The notes under the pieces are model-generated. The model was not told the DNA's origin and did not search any database. It worked only from the letters and a program-made list of their open reading frames with translations. From Prevotella sp. (GTDB lineage: Bacteria > Bacteroidota > Bacteroidia > Bacteroidales > Bacteroidaceae): a stretch of 64,000 nt of DNA. The position numbers and the translations under genes were made by a program. The DNA lies in the NCBI GenBank assembly GCA_017470345.1, contig JAFUEP010000044.1:1-64000 (forward strand), given 5' to 3'. Positions 41,430 through 51,000 of this stretch are shown here, piece by piece. Each line of letters starts with the position of its first letter. Positions within the stretch are counted from its first letter, which is position 1.

Positions 41430-41780
41430 ATGAAACAAATGATACTATCACTCGCCGTCGTGGCCGTGATAACGGCCTGCGGCAACCACTCACGACGTGA
41501 CGAGATCGAGGCCCGACGGGCAGCACTCACGCACAAGCAGGACTCCGCCTTGGCCGAAGCGCAACAGCGGCTGGCGGAGGTCGACAGCGCCCTGGAAGCG
41601 GTCAGACGCGACCATGACGCCCAGCACCAGTGGGTCATGGAGCACGCCACGAAGCTCGACGGGCGGTCGCCCGAGGTGGTGCGGCTGAACCAGTTGCGCG
41701 CCCGCCGCGACTCGCTCCAGGCCGAATGGCAGACGTTAGGAGCCAAGATTAAGTACATCCGCATGCAGAAAACGAAATAA
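41430..41780 (+). CDS. small coiled-coil lipoprotein
   Basis: 116 aa from MKQMILSLAVVAVITACGN: signal peptide with lipobox ITAC/G (Cys17). The mature part is largely one predicted coiled coil (RRDEIEARRAALTHKQDSAL, LAEVDSALEAVRRDHDAQ, then LNQLRARRDSLQAEWQTL). I do not recognise a named family; small coiled-coil lipoproteins of this type can tether the outer membrane. Function unknown. Confidence 0.75.
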   Translation: MKQMILSLAVVAVITACGNHSRRDEIEARRAALTHKQDSALAEAQQRLAEVDSALEAVRRDHDAQHQWVMEHATKLDGRSPEVVRLNQLRARRDSLQAEWQTLGAKIKYIRMQKTK

Positions 41781-41816
41781 TTCTTAATTCGTCGCGCGTA
41801 ATTCATAATTATTTCG

Positions 41817-41824
41817 TACCTTTG
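41817..41824 (+). promoter_or_regulatory. -7 box TACCTTTG for the DUF1599-tpiA run
   Basis: TTTCGTACCTTTGCAGCC lies about 10 bp upstream of the ATG at 41834. Confidence 0.65.
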
Positions 41825-41833
41825 CAGCCAGTT

Positions 41834-42385
41834 ATGGACAAATTCGAAAAGACCAACGCTCAGTTTGAGGAAGCCATCGGCGAATGTCGCGGGCTGTTCG
41901 AGAAGAAACTGCACGACTACCGCGCATCGTGGCGCATCCTGAGGCCGTCGTCGCTGACCGACCAGCTCTTCATCAAGGCCAAGCGCATCCGCTCGCTCGA
42001 GATCAAGAAGGAGTCGCTCGTCGGCGAGGGCATCAGGCCCGAGTTCGTCGGACTCATCAACTACGGCATCGTGGGGCTCATCCAGCTGGAGCTAGGTTTT
42101 GCCGATTCGGTCGACATCGACAACCGCCAGGCCATGACGCTCTACGACCGCTATGCCCACGAGGCTCTGGAGCTGATGAAGCGCAAGAACCACGACTACG
42201 ACGAGGCGTGGCGCGGCATGCGCGTCAGTTCGTACACCGACCTGATCCTGACCAAGATCGAGCGGATTAAGGAGATTGAGAACCTGAGCGGCGAGACGCT
42301 CGTCAGCGAGGGCATCGACGCCAACCTGATGGACATCATCAACTACTCGGTGTTCGCCCTCATCAAACTGAATAAAGAAGCATGA
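41834..42385 (+). CDS. DUF1599 domain protein (two repeats)
   Basis: 183 aa from MDKFEKTNAQFEEA. It contains two similar halves: LFEKKLHDYRASWRILRPSS with QLFIKAKRIRSLE, then LMKRKNHDYDEAWRGMRVSS with LILTKIERIKEIE. Each half ends in NYG/NYS and an L-rich helix (INYGIVGLIQLEL; INYSVFALIKLNK). This is the DUF1599 signature (a domain also seen in nucleotide-modification contexts). Molecular function unknown. It overlaps the next gene by 4 bp. Confidence 0.88.
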   Translation: MDKFEKTNAQFEEAIGECRGLFEKKLHDYRASWRILRPSSLTDQLFIKAKRIRSLEIKKESLVGEGIRPEFVGLINYGIVGLIQLELGFADSVDIDNRQAMTLYDRYAHEALELMKRKNHDYDEAWRGMRVSSYTDLILTKIERIKEIENLSGETLVSEGIDANLMDIINYSVFALIKLNKEA

Positions 42386-43575
42386 AGAAAGTCTGCGTCA
42401 ACATCTGTCGCCTGTTGCTGGCCGTCGTCCTGATTTTCTCAGGATTCGTCAAGGCTTTCGACCCGATGGGCACACAGTATAAGATTGACGACTACCTCAC
42501 GGCGATGCACCTCGGCCAGATGTTGCCCGACATCGCCAGTCTGCTGGTGGCCGTGGCGTTGGCTGCCCTGGAGTTCTCGCTGGGCGTGTTCATGCTCTTC
42601 GCTATCCAGCGCCGGCTGACATCGCGGCTGGTGCTCGTCATCATGCTCGTCATGACGCCGCTGACGCTATGGCTCGCACTGGCCGACCCGATCCACGACT
42701 GCGGATGCTTCGGCGACGCCGTGGTGCTCACCAACTGGCAGACGTTCTGGAAGAATGTCGTGCTGCTCGCGGCCGCCGTCATCGTCGCCCTGTGGCCCAA
42801 ACAGATGTTCCGCTTCGTCAGCGAGTCGAACCAGTGGATCGTGATCAACTACACCATCCTCTTCGTCCTGGCCATCGCGGGCTGGAGCCTCTACGACCTG
42901 CCACAGCTCGACTTCCGCCCCTACAAGGTGGGCACCGACCTGCGCGACGGATGGCAACGCACCTGGGAAGGCGAGGACCTGCCCTACGCCGACCTCTTTC
43001 TGGAGCGCACCGACACGGGCGAGGACGTCACCGAGACGGTGCTGACGGACGAGGGCTACACCTTCCTGCTCGTGTCGCCTCATCTCGAGCAGGCCAACGA
43101 CGCCCACTTCGACCAGATCAACGAGATCTACGAATACAGCGAGGTCTTCCACTATCCGTTCTACTGTCTGACAGCGAGCGGACCGAAGGGCATCAACCGA
43201 TGGCAGGAGATGACGGGAGCAGAATATCCCTTCTGCCAGACCGACGAGATCGTGCTGAAGACCATCATACGCTCGAACCCCGGACTGCTGCTCCTGAAGG
43301 ACGGCGTCATCATCCAGAAATGGAGTCACAACAGGCTGCCGACCGTCCTCTCGATGATCTCCGACCCGCTCGACCGCCTCAGCATCGGACAACAGCCTGA
43401 CGACACGGCGGCCCGCCGCATCGCCCGACTGCTGCTCTGGTTTGTGCTGCCCCTGGCCCTGCTCGTTGTGGCCGACCGCACCTGGGCCTGGACCAGATGG
43501 CTGCGCCGTCGTCCCAAGAAGACTCAACAACAAGAAGAATCGAATCATAATAATAACCCACAACAAAACAATTAA
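42382..43575 (+). CDS. DoxX-like membrane protein (BT_3928-like family)
   Basis: 397 aa. Four N-terminal helices of the DoxX/MauE type ([20 protein letters not shown] start; the redox-like motif [11 protein letters not shown] after helix 3), a further helix near 150-170, a soluble segment with a thioredoxin-like fold ([34 protein letters not shown]), and a last helix at 345-365. The C-terminus is Gln/Asn-rich. In Bacteroidota this protein often precedes tpiA, as here (7 bp). A role in redox handling of the envelope is conjectural. Confidence 0.85.
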   Translation: MKKVCVNICRLLLAVVLIFSGFVKAFDPMGTQYKIDDYLTAMHLGQMLPDIASLLVAVALAALEFSLGVFMLFAIQRRLTSRLVLVIMLVMTPLTLWLALADPIHDCGCFGDAVVLTNWQTFWKNVVLLAAAVIVALWPKQMFRFVSESNQWIVINYTILFVLAIAGWSLYDLPQLDFRPYKVGTDLRDGWQRTWEGEDLPYADLFLERTDTGEDVTETVLTDEGYTFLLVSPHLEQANDAHFDQINEIYEYSEVFHYPFYCLTASGPKGINRWQEMTGAEYPFCQTDEIVLKTIIRSNPGLLLLKDGVIIQKWSHNRLPTVLSMISDPLDRLSIGQQPDDTAARRIARLLLWFVLPLALLVVADRTWAWTRWLRRRPKKTQQQEESNHNNNPQQNN

Positions 43576-43582
43576 GGTAAAA

Positions 43583-44344
43583 ATGAGAAAGAAAATTGTA
43601 GCAGGTAACTGGAAGATGAACATGAATCTCCAGGATGGTATCGCTCTGGCAAAGGAGCTCAACGAGACACTCAAGGCCGACAAGCCCAACTGCGGCGTCG
43701 TCATCTGCACCCCGTTCATTCACCTCGCTTCGATCGCACAGTTCCTTGACCAGGACATCATCGGACTGGGAGCCGAGAACTGCGCCGACAAGGAGAAGGG
43801 TGCCTTCACGGGTGAGGTGAGCGCCGAGATGGTGAAGTCGACCGGTGCACAGTATGTCATTCTGGGTCACTCCGAGCGCCGCGAATACTACAAGGAGACG
43901 CCCGAGATCCTGCGCGAGAAGGTGCTGCTGGCACAGAAGAACGGCCTGAAGGTCATCTTCTGCATCGGCGAGAGCCTGGCTGAGCGCGAGGCCGGCAAGC
44001 AGAACGAGGTGGTGAAGGCTGAGCTCGAGGGCAGCGTCTTCAACCTCCCCGAGGAGGACTTCCGCAAGATCGTCATCGCCTACGAGCCCATCTGGGCCAT
44101 TGGTACGGGCAAGACCGCCACGGCTGAACAGGCTGAGGAGATCCACGCCTACATCCGTTCGATCATCGCCGAGAAGTACGGTCAGGCCGTAGCCGACGAC
44201 ACCACCATCCTCTACGGCGGTTCGTGCAAGGCTTCGAATGCTCCCGAGCTGTTCGCCAAGCCCGACATCGACGGCGGCCTCATCGGCGGCGCCTCGCTGA
44301 AGTGTGCTGACTTCAAGGGCATCATCGACGCCTGGAAGAAGTAA
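43583..44344 (+). CDS. tpiA: triosephosphate isomerase
   Basis: 253 aa, from ATG 43583 ([13 protein letters not shown]), the canonical start; the longer upstream frame lies in the preceding gene. It interconverts DHAP and G3P. The Lys of GNWKMN, the catalytic His in VILGHSERR, and the catalytic Glu in [14 protein letters not shown] are all present, as is the loop [10 protein letters not shown]. The codon use suggests high expression. Confidence 0.98.
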   Translation: MRKKIVAGNWKMNMNLQDGIALAKELNETLKADKPNCGVVICTPFIHLASIAQFLDQDIIGLGAENCADKEKGAFTGEVSAEMVKSTGAQYVILGHSERREYYKETPEILREKVLLAQKNGLKVIFCIGESLAEREAGKQNEVVKAELEGSVFNLPEEDFRKIVIAYEPIWAIGTGKTATAEQAEEIHAYIRSIIAEKYGQAVADDTTILYGGSCKASNAPELFAKPDIDGGLIGGASLKCADFKGIIDAWKK

Positions 44345-44398
44345 GGAAGTGAAAAGTGAATAATTAAAAGTGAACAGAGAATAGTTAATAGTGACGAC
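44345..44398. repeat. GTGAAAAGTGAATAATT tract between tpiA and the SPOR gene
   Basis: Repeats of AGTGAAAAGTGAATAA and AGTGAACAGAGAATAG. The inverse (CTATTCACTGTTCACT) is found about 90 bp further on inside the signal-peptide codons of the next gene, so the two form an inverted pair across its start. Confidence 0.55.
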
Positions 44399-45070
44399 AT
44401 GACAATGAAGAATAGAACCAAATGCAAGACGAATGCCCTGTGGCAGAGCAGATGGATAGTGCTGTTTTCGCTATTCGCTATTCACTGTTCACTCTACGTC
44501 AGTTTCGCAGGGGCACAGACCTTCACCCAGCGCATCCAACAGACGGCGAAAGGTGAAGGCACCGTGACCATCCACCAGTCAAAGGAGATCGACGACCTGG
44601 TCAACGCACCCGTCAGTCCGACGAAGAAGACCGAGGCTGCGCCCCAACAGAAACAACAGGAGAAGCAGGAGAAACAGGAGAAACAGCAGGAGAAGCAGAC
44701 CGATAAGTCCGCGGCTCAGAACAACAACACGACTCCTGCCAACACCGCCTCATCAGCACCAGAGAAAGACACACTCGAAGTAGCTCAGACGATCCCACAC
44801 CGCACACGCAAGGTGATGGGCTATCGCGTACAGGCCTTTGCCGGCGGCAACACACGCTCCGACCGCCAGAAGGCTGAACAGACGGCCAATGCCATCCGCA
44901 CGCTCTTCCCGACTGAAGCCGTCTACACCCATTTCTACAACCCCAGATGGATCTGCCGCGTGGGCAACTATCCCACCTACGAGGAGGCCCGCCGCATGCT
45001 CAAGGAGCTGCGCAGCCTGGGCTACAGCTCAGCCACCATCGTCAAAGGAAAGATCACCGTTCCCTATTAA
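44399..45070 (+). CDS. SPOR domain-containing exported protein
   Basis: 223 aa. The membrane anchor or signal peptide is residues about 18-40 (WIVLFSLFAIHCSLYVSFAG), whose codons contain the repeat CGCTATTCGCTATTCACT. A low-complexity Gln/Lys/Glu-rich linker (KQQEKQEKQEKQQEKQ) follows, then a SPOR domain at about 140-223 (GYRVQAFAGGNTRSDRQKAE, TKICRVGNYPTYEEARRML-like). SPOR domains bind denuded septal glycans. It lies between tpiA and folE with short gaps, probably co-transcribed. Confidence 0.88.
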   Translation: MTMKNRTKCKTNALWQSRWIVLFSLFAIHCSLYVSFAGAQTFTQRIQQTAKGEGTVTIHQSKEIDDLVNAPVSPTKKTEAAPQQKQQEKQEKQEKQQEKQTDKSAAQNNNTTPANTASSAPEKDTLEVAQTIPHRTRKVMGYRVQAFAGGNTRSDRQKAEQTANAIRTLFPTEAVYTHFYNPRWICRVGNYPTYEEARRMLKELRSLGYSSATIVKGKITVPY

Positions 45071-45088
45071 GAATTACACCGTATCAGC

Positions 45089-45667
45089 ATGACACCCAAC
45101 CTTGAAGTTACCCCAATCACTGAAGAACTGGCACAACACTATCACCGCGTCCTCGAACTGCTCGGCGAAGACCCCACCCGCGAAGGACTGCTCAAGACAC
45201 CCATGCGCGTGGCCAAAGCCATGCAGGTGCTCACACGCGGCTACGACGAGGATGCCCACGCGGTGCTCCTCGGCGCCCTGTTCAAGGAAGACTACAACCA
45301 CATGGTCATCGTCAAGGACATCGACTTCTTCTCGCTCTGCGAGCACCACATGCTGCCCTTCTATGGCAAGGTGCACGTGGCCTACATCCCCAACGGCTAC
45401 ATCACCGGCCTCAGCAAGATAGCCCGCGTGGTCGACATCTTCAGCCACCGCCTGCAGGTGCAGGAGCGCATGACGATGCAGATACGCCAGTGCATCGACG
45501 AGACCCTCCATCCCTTGGGCGTCATGGTCGTCGTCGAGGCTAAGCACATGTGCATGCAGATGCGCGGTGTGGAGAAGCAGAACAGCATCACCACGACCAG
45601 CGAATTCAGCGGTGCCTTCAATCAGGCCAAGACGCGCCAGGAATTCATGAACCTCATATCACATTAA
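45089..45667 (+). CDS. folE: GTP cyclohydrolase I
   Basis: 192 aa. First step of tetrahydrofolate synthesis (GTP to dihydroneopterin triphosphate). Zinc ligands in [18 protein letters not shown] and KHMCMQMRG, and the substrate-binding stretch [20 protein letters not shown], are conserved. The TAA stop is part of a family E repeat that begins TTAAGGGAAAAGTGAAG. Confidence 0.97.
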   Translation: MTPNLEVTPITEELAQHYHRVLELLGEDPTREGLLKTPMRVAKAMQVLTRGYDEDAHAVLLGALFKEDYNHMVIVKDIDFFSLCEHHMLPFYGKVHVAYIPNGYITGLSKIARVVDIFSHRLQVQERMTMQIRQCIDETLHPLGVMVVVEAKHMCMQMRGVEKQNSITTTSEFSGAFNQAKTRQEFMNLISH

Positions 45668-45707
45668 GGGAAAAGTGAAGAGTGAAAAGTGAAAAATTTG
45701 CTACCGC
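45664..45707. repeat. family E element after folE
   Basis: TTAAGGGAAAAGTGAAGA through GTGAAAAATTTGCTACCGC, nearly identical over 44 bp to the element at the dxr 3' end (20534-20577). The first TAA is the folE stop. Confidence 0.75.
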
Positions 45708-45720
45708 CTGACAGGGGGAG

Positions 45721-45800
45721 CAAATGAAAGGTGTAAGATGAAAGATATGATTAGTTCTTCTGCCTGAGGAACTAATCATATCTTTCACCTTTCATTTATA
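45721..45800. terminator. convergent terminator between folE and aqpZ
   Basis: A 17-bp perfect stem AAAGATATGATTAGTTC/GAACTAATCATATCTTT (45741-45757, 45769-45785); AAATGAAAGGTG continues the left arm after a 7-bp interruption and CACCTTTCATTT continues the right arm. Confidence 0.75.
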
Positions 45801-45813
45801 ATCTTAAAAAGAC

Positions 45814-46497
45814 TTACTTCTCGTCCTTGCAGGGATGGATGCACTTCCAGATACCGGCAGCGCAGGCGCCACCCACCAGCGGACCGACGATGAAGACCCA
45901 GAGCTCGCTCAGAGCCTGACCACCCTGGAACAGGGCGGGGCCGATGCTGCGGGCAGGGTTGACCGACGTGCCCGTGAAGTGGATGCCGACAAGGTGGATC
46001 AGGATCAGGCTCAGACCGATGGCCAGACCAGCGAAGTTGTTGGTGGCACCGTTGGTCTTCGACGTGGCACCAAGCACCACGAGCACGAACAGAGCCGTCA
46101 GCACAATCTCAACGATGAGACCGTTGGTCACACCATACGAGCAGGCATTGGCACCCGTCGACGTTGTGATGACAGCGCCCTCGCCGGCCGTCGAGACGAT
46201 CAGAGCCAGACAGGCAGCAGCCAAGATGGCACCGATGACCTGGAACAGCATGTACATGCCACAGTCCTTGGCATTCATACGACCCGTCAGGAAGCAGCCC
46301 AGCGTGATGGCCGGATTGATGTGGCACCCGCTAATGCCGCCAATGGTGTAGGCCATGGCCACCACCGAGAGACCGAATGCAATGGCCGTGCCGACGATTG
46401 AGGCCGTGTCAGATCCGCAACCCAGGGCGACGGCTGCGCCGCAACCCAAGAACGTAAGTACGAACGTACCTACCATTTCTGCTAAATACTTTTTCAT
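45814..46497 (-). CDS. aqpZ: aquaporin (MIP family, AqpZ-like)
   Basis: 227 aa from MKKYLAEMVGTFVLTFLGCG. Six helices and the two NPA boxes GCHINPAITLG and GTSVNPARSIGPAL identify a MIP channel; the selectivity-filter residues around IHLVGIHFTGTSVNPARS resemble AqpZ. It passes water across the inner membrane. I preferred the start at 46497, 65 nt downstream of the -7 box TATATTTG at 46568-46575. Confidence 0.94.
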   Translation of the reverse strand: MKKYLAEMVGTFVLTFLGCGAAVALGCGSDTASIVGTAIAFGLSVVAMAYTIGGISGCHINPAITLGCFLTGRMNAKDCGMYMLFQVIGAILAAACLALIVSTAGEGAVITTSTGANACSYGVTNGLIVEIVLTALFVLVVLGATSKTNGATNNFAGLAIGLSLILIHLVGIHFTGTSVNPARSIGPALFQGGQALSELWVFIVGPLVGGACAAGIWKCIHPCKDEK

Positions 46498-46567
46498 AAC
46501 GCTTTGTTTTGTTTTTTGTAAATAATATAAAGTTAAGTTATACGACTGTTCCCTTTTATTTCGATGG

Positions 46568-46575
46568 CAAATATA
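46568..46575 (-). promoter_or_regulatory. -7 box TATATTTG for aqpZ
   Basis: On the minus strand TTGTATATTTGCCATC. The predicted transcript has a leader of about 65 nt. Confidence 0.55.
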
Positions 46576-46651
46576 CAAAAAAAATCAATACCGACCATCA
46601 TTTTCGGCGAGAAAAGTTTCATTTTATTACAAAAAACATCATTTCGAGACA

Positions 46652-46716
46652 CAAAAAAAGGGTCACCGCCGTGACCCAACCTTTGTTAACCTTAAATCTA
46701 ATACTATGAAAAACAC
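46652..46716 (-). ncRNA. candidate small RNA or attenuated leader upstream of aqpZ
   Basis: On the minus strand a strong -7 box (CGTACCTTTGCATCG, at 46721-46728) is followed after about 40 nt by a 7-bp hairpin GGGTCAC-4 nt-GTGACCC (46660-46677) and seven T (46653-46659). This predicts a ~64-nt transcript that stops 80 bp before the aqpZ promoter. The internal sequence TAGTATTAGATTTAAGG has no ORF. I have a vague recollection of similar segments in other Bacteroidales, but cannot confirm a family. Confidence 0.5.
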
Positions 46717-46842
46717 GATGCAAAGGTACGACCTTTTCTTACAATCCGCAAGTTTTATCATCTTTTTTATTACGATTCGGCCGAATTATTGATATAAATC
46801 AAGTATTCTATTCATTTTCTTGGCCATTTGGGAAAATATACG

Positions 46843-46850
46843 TAACTTTG
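46843..46850 (+). promoter_or_regulatory. -7 box TAACTTTG for the YqiA-like gene
   Basis: ATACGTAACTTTGCCGCC lies about 10 bp upstream of the ATG at 46860. Confidence 0.65.
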
Positions 46851-46859
46851 CCGCCACTT

Positions 46860-47978
46860 ATGGAGAATCAATACGTCAAGCAATTCCCCGAGCTCATGAA
46901 GGGGAAAACGATCATGTACGTCCATGGCTTCGGGTCGAGTGGACAGTCAGGCACGGTGACCCGCATGCGCACGGTGTTTCCCTCGGCACGCGTCGTGGCC
47001 CCCGACCTGCCCGTCCATCCCGCCGAGGCCCTCAGCCTGCTTCGCCAGCTCTGTCAGGACGAGCAGCCCGACCTCATCATCGGCACGTCCATGGGCGGCA
47101 TGTACACCGAGCAGCTGCGCGGCTTCGACCGCATCTGCATCAACCCCGCCCTGCAGATTGCCGACACGATGCAGGCCCACGGCATGACCGGCACGCAGAC
47201 CTTCCAGAATCCCCGTCAGGACGGTGTGCAGACCTTCTATGTCGACAAGGCCCTCGTGAAAGAATACCGCCAGGTGTCAGAGCAGCGGTTCGAGGCCCTC
47301 GACGACGACGACCGCCACCGCGTCTACGGCCTCTTCGGCGACCAGGACACGACGGTCGACACGTTCGACCTGTTCCACGAGCACTACCCGCAGGCCATCC
47401 GTTTCCACGGCGAGCACCGCATGGACGACCACTCGTTCATGCACGCCGTCGTGCCCGTCATCCGCTGGATCGACGACCGTCAGGAGGGTCGCGAGCGCCC
47501 TATTATATATATAGGTATAGAGGCGGGGCTGCCGGCCCAGACAACAGCCCACCCGACCGCCCACCCCCTACCCCTCCCAAAGGGAGGGGAGAGTCAGTCA
47601 GTTCTGCCGGCCCCGTCGTTCCAGAAAGCCGTGCGCTTCCTCATCGAGCGCTATCAGGTCTATTTCGTCTGTCCGGCCCCCTCGCCCCATCCTACACAAT
47701 CTAACCAATCCCCCCTCCCTTGGGGAGGGGAAGGGGGTGGGTTCCTCCCCTCGGGAGGGGAAGGGGGTGGGCTCCTCCCCTGGCTCTACGAATACGTCAA
47801 CGTGCCGGCCTGGGGCCACACCATATTCACCAACCAGCGCCACCTGCTCTACGGCGACTACCTCATCGAGCGCCAGGACTCCCACTCCGAGCTGGCCACG
47901 CGGCTGGCATTCGGCAGCGACCAGTTCAAGACGTGGGACGACGTCATCGACTACTTCGCCCTGCTCGGCGGACAATGA
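46860..47978 (+). CDS. YqiA-like alpha/beta hydrolase with repeat-derived inserts
   Basis: About 372 aa versus roughly 200-300 in relatives. Alpha/beta-hydrolase start TIMYVHGFGSSGQSGTV, nucleophile elbow GTSMGGMYTEQL (Ser), and an acid/His region (GDQDTTVDTFD, HRMDDHSFM) fit the YqiA/YcfP esterase group. The second half (FQKAVRFLIERYQVYF, LYEYVNVPAWGHTIFTNQR, GSDQFKTWDDVIDYFA) is a separate domain found in Bacteroidota forms. Between them, family D palindromic repeats add HPLPLPKGGES and SPLPWGGEGGGFLPSGGE. Frame is maintained. Substrate unknown. Confidence 0.8.
   Translation: MENQYVKQFPELMKGKTIMYVHGFGSSGQSGTVTRMRTVFPSARVVAPDLPVHPAEALSLLRQLCQDEQPDLIIGTSMGGMYTEQLRGFDRICINPALQIADTMQAHGMTGTQTFQNPRQDGVQTFYVDKALVKEYRQVSEQRFEALDDDDRHRVYGLFGDQDTTVDTFDLFHEHYPQAIRFHGEHRMDDHSFMHAVVPVIRWIDDRQEGRERPIIYIGIEAGLPAQTTAHPTAHPLPLPKGGESQSVLPAPSFQKAVRFLIERYQVYFVCPAPSPHPTQSNQSPLPWGGEGGGFLPSGGEGGGLLPWLYEYVNVPAWGHTIFTNQRHLLYGDYLIERQDSHSELATRLAFGSDQFKTWDDVIDYFALLGGQ
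47560..47775 (+). repeat. family D palindromic elements in the YqiA-like gene
   Basis: The left element CCACCCCCTACCCCTCCC (47560-47592) has stem CCCCTCCC/GGGAGGGG. Two tandem elements in inverted orientation follow at 47708-47742 (GGGGAGGGGAAGGGGGTG) and 47743-47773. The ~115 bp between left and right copies include host codons (SFQKAVRFLIERYQ). Confidence 0.75.
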
Positions 47979-47997
47979 ATCCGCCGCTATGACGACT

Positions 47998-48042
47998 AAA
48001 AAAAGGCGGGAGCCCCTGTACTTGGGGCTCCCGCTTTTTTTT
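47998..48042. terminator. strong bidirectional terminator
   Basis: A perfect 11-bp stem GCGGGAGCCCC/GGGGCTCCCGC (48006-48016, 48024-48034) flanked by A7 on the left and T8 on the right, between convergent genes. Confidence 0.9.
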
Positions 48043-48061
48043 GTTGATCGCTCAGTCGTGA

Positions 48062-51000
48062 TCACTTCATGACCTTCATCGTGCGGCTGGTGCCGTCGGC
48101 ATAGTTGATGCGGACGATGCCGGCACCCTTGGCGCGGCTGCTCAGCTGGCGACCGCTGAGGTCGAAGTACTGTACGCTGCTGACCGTGCGGCCCTGACCG
48201 CCGACGGTCTGGATGGCCGTTGCGTCACCGCCCGTCGTGACTGGCACGCGGATGGCGTTGCACACCTCGCCCGTCGCCGTGTTGACGATCAGAGCGACGA
48301 CCGACAGCTGGTTGACATCCTGGATGATGGGCTCAAACGACGTGTTCATGGCATAGTCGAGCTCGAAGCTGTAGGCATGGCTCACGGGAGCATCGGCCTG
48401 CAGCACGGTGGGCAGGCTCTCGAAGATGCCGCCGAGCTCCGACTGCATGACGACCACATCGTTGAACACCAGGCCCTTGATGCTGCTCTCACCGCTGGTG
48501 AACTCAGCCAACTCCTCCTCGGCATCCATGCCGGCATAGTAGTTCTGCTGGGTCCAGTCGCTGCCCTCGCCCGTCAGTCCGTCCTCGACGAGGATATACT
48601 CCAGAGCGAACTGGGCGTCGTCAGCGTCGAAGGGGAAGACGACGCTGGCCTCGACGTCGACCGTGTTGGCCTCCTCGTTCAGCGTGGCTGCAGCCGAGAT
48701 GTCGGCCATGCCGAACATCGAGTTACGCCAGTCGAGCACGTCAGTGACGTGGAATCCCTCCTCCTCAAGACCGTTGAAGGGATCGACCTCGATGCCGCGG
48801 TCCACCCATGCCGAGGGGAATCCGGCCACCTCAGAGGGATAGTAGCTGGTGATCTCCATCGGGTCGCCGTTGTGATAGCTCACGCAGACATAGTCGTTGG
48901 GATAGAGCTCCTTGAGCAGCTCCAGGGCGACGAAGCCGCGGGTGCACCAACCGCACCACGTGCCGGTGTACTCCTCGAGCAGGGCGCGGTGCTTAGGCAT
49001 CGAGTTGACCACGACGATGTCGGTCGAAGCCGGAGCTGCCTCCTCCTCATTGTCGACGCCGTTCACCTTGACCACCTTCACGCCCAGCTCATACGTGCCG
49101 GCGTTGTTGACGATGGGCAGCGAGAGCGTGTACGTATAGGTCAGGCCGAAGAAGCCCTTGACGGGGCTCTCGGGCGTGATGTGCTGACGCTGTGTCAGTC
49201 CGTTGAAGTCGTACTCGACGTCGAGCGACTTGATGCCCTCAGAGCCGTGGTTGACGAAGTCGATGGTGGCCGTAGCCTGTTCACCAGCCTTCACGTAGAC
49301 CGTCTGTCCGTCGACGGGAGCGACGGCGTTCAGCTTCACCTGGCTGCCGCCCAGCGTGACGTTGATGCAGGCCGAGCCGCCGACTATTTCAGAGAAGTCG
49401 AGCCACTTCATGATGCCGCCCGTCGAGTGGACAAAGAGTCCGCTGGGCTTCACCTCGCTGACGATAGTGATGGGCATGTTGCGCTCAGAGTAAGCCGACT
49501 CAGAGAGGTCGAACGAGTAACCCACGTAGACGCCCTCCTCAGGAATGATGTAAGGCTTGGGCAGGGTGACGGTGACGTCGCCCGTGCGTGTAGGCATGTC
49601 AACGGGCACGCTGACCAGGTCAGGCACGTTCTGGCCGTCCTCGACGCGCAGCTGGCTCGACAGCCACACCTTGAGGTTCGACAGTCCGGCGATGGTGCGC
49701 AGGTTGAAGGTGACGCTCTCGATGTAGGAGCCGACGATGGCGGCATCCTCCACCTTCATGGCCACGTCGTAGGTCTGCGGCTTCCAATCGCCGAAGGTCA
49801 CGCGGCTCTCATTGCCCGTGTAGGCACCATAGCTGATGCTGCCGCCCACATCCGACGGGTCGACCTCAGGATAGTCGGGCGTGGCAGCGTCGGGCTGTAT
49901 CTCGGAGCCCGTGCCCCAGACGTCGGTCCAGGTGATCTCCGAGCGATGCTCCTCGCCGCCGCCGCGATAGACGGTCTGCACGCCGATGGCCTCGAAGCCG
50001 ATGACATACAGGTAGAGCTCCTGCAGCGTGCCCTGGGCATAGATGTCCCACTCCTCCGTGAAGCCATAGGGAATCTCGGTCATATCGTCATCGATATACA
50101 TATAGTCGTGGGTGCTCAGCGTGAGCGGCTTCTCCTCGCCGTTGACGCGTGTCCAGATGATATACGAGAGCTTGTCGGGCTTGATGTAGTTGCCGTCCAC
50201 GTCGTTCGGCACGATGGTCACGTCGAGATAGCTCCAGCCGTAGCCGTAGGTATAGTAGTCATAGCCCAACTCGGTGTAGTCGACCGACGTGGGAGCCATC
50301 GGCGTGGCGGCCACCTCGACGAAGGGCTTGATCACGCAGTTCTCGTAGCAGATGACATAGCTGACCTCGCTCACGCCGGCGTTGACCATGAACATAGAGC
50401 CCTCCGAAAGGGTCTTCGTGGCGGCGTCGTAGTTGAAGACGATGTCGGCGTCGCTGACGAAGTAATAGGTCTCGTCGTAGTCGCCCCACTCGGGATCCTC
50501 GACGTGGGTGGTCTCAGACGTGGCCGAGATGAGATACTGCAGACTGATATTCTCGAAGTCGGGGCCCAGGTACTGGCCGCTCTTGAACGTGGCCTTGTCG
50601 CCTGCGATGGTGCCCTTCACCCAAGCCTCGGGCATGGCCGGATAGAGGCCCTGCACGTAGATGTCGTTGCCCACGAAGCCCACGTTGGCGATGGTGCCCT
50701 CGAAGCCGTCGGCCAGAATGACATACTCCTCGGTCTCCAGGTCAGCGGGTGCGCTGACGGGCTCCTCGTCAGCTACGGTCATGGTGAAGTTCCAGTCGCC
50801 GTAGCCTGTCCAGACGCCGTCCGGCTCAGCTAGTCCGATGATCATGTCGCCCGTGGCATAGTCGCCGCTGGTGAGGCTGATCTCGCCCGTGGCAGCGTCG
50901 TAGTCCATCGTCACCGTGGTCTCGCCCTTGACGCCGACATAGGTCTGCTCGGCTGCATCATACTGCATCGCCATGGCATAGTAGTTCTCGTCGTCGCCCA

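Noticed and set aside
46820-47704. 294-aa open frame in another phase over the YqiA-like gene
   Set aside because: Arg/Pro/His-rich shadow; the other phase has alpha/beta-hydrolase motifs and a promoter.
48377-50833. 818-aa open frame on the plus strand antisense to the Omp28-like fusion gene
   Set aside because: Highly biased His/Asp/Val composition, no start context or domain; it mirrors the codon use of the real minus-strand gene.
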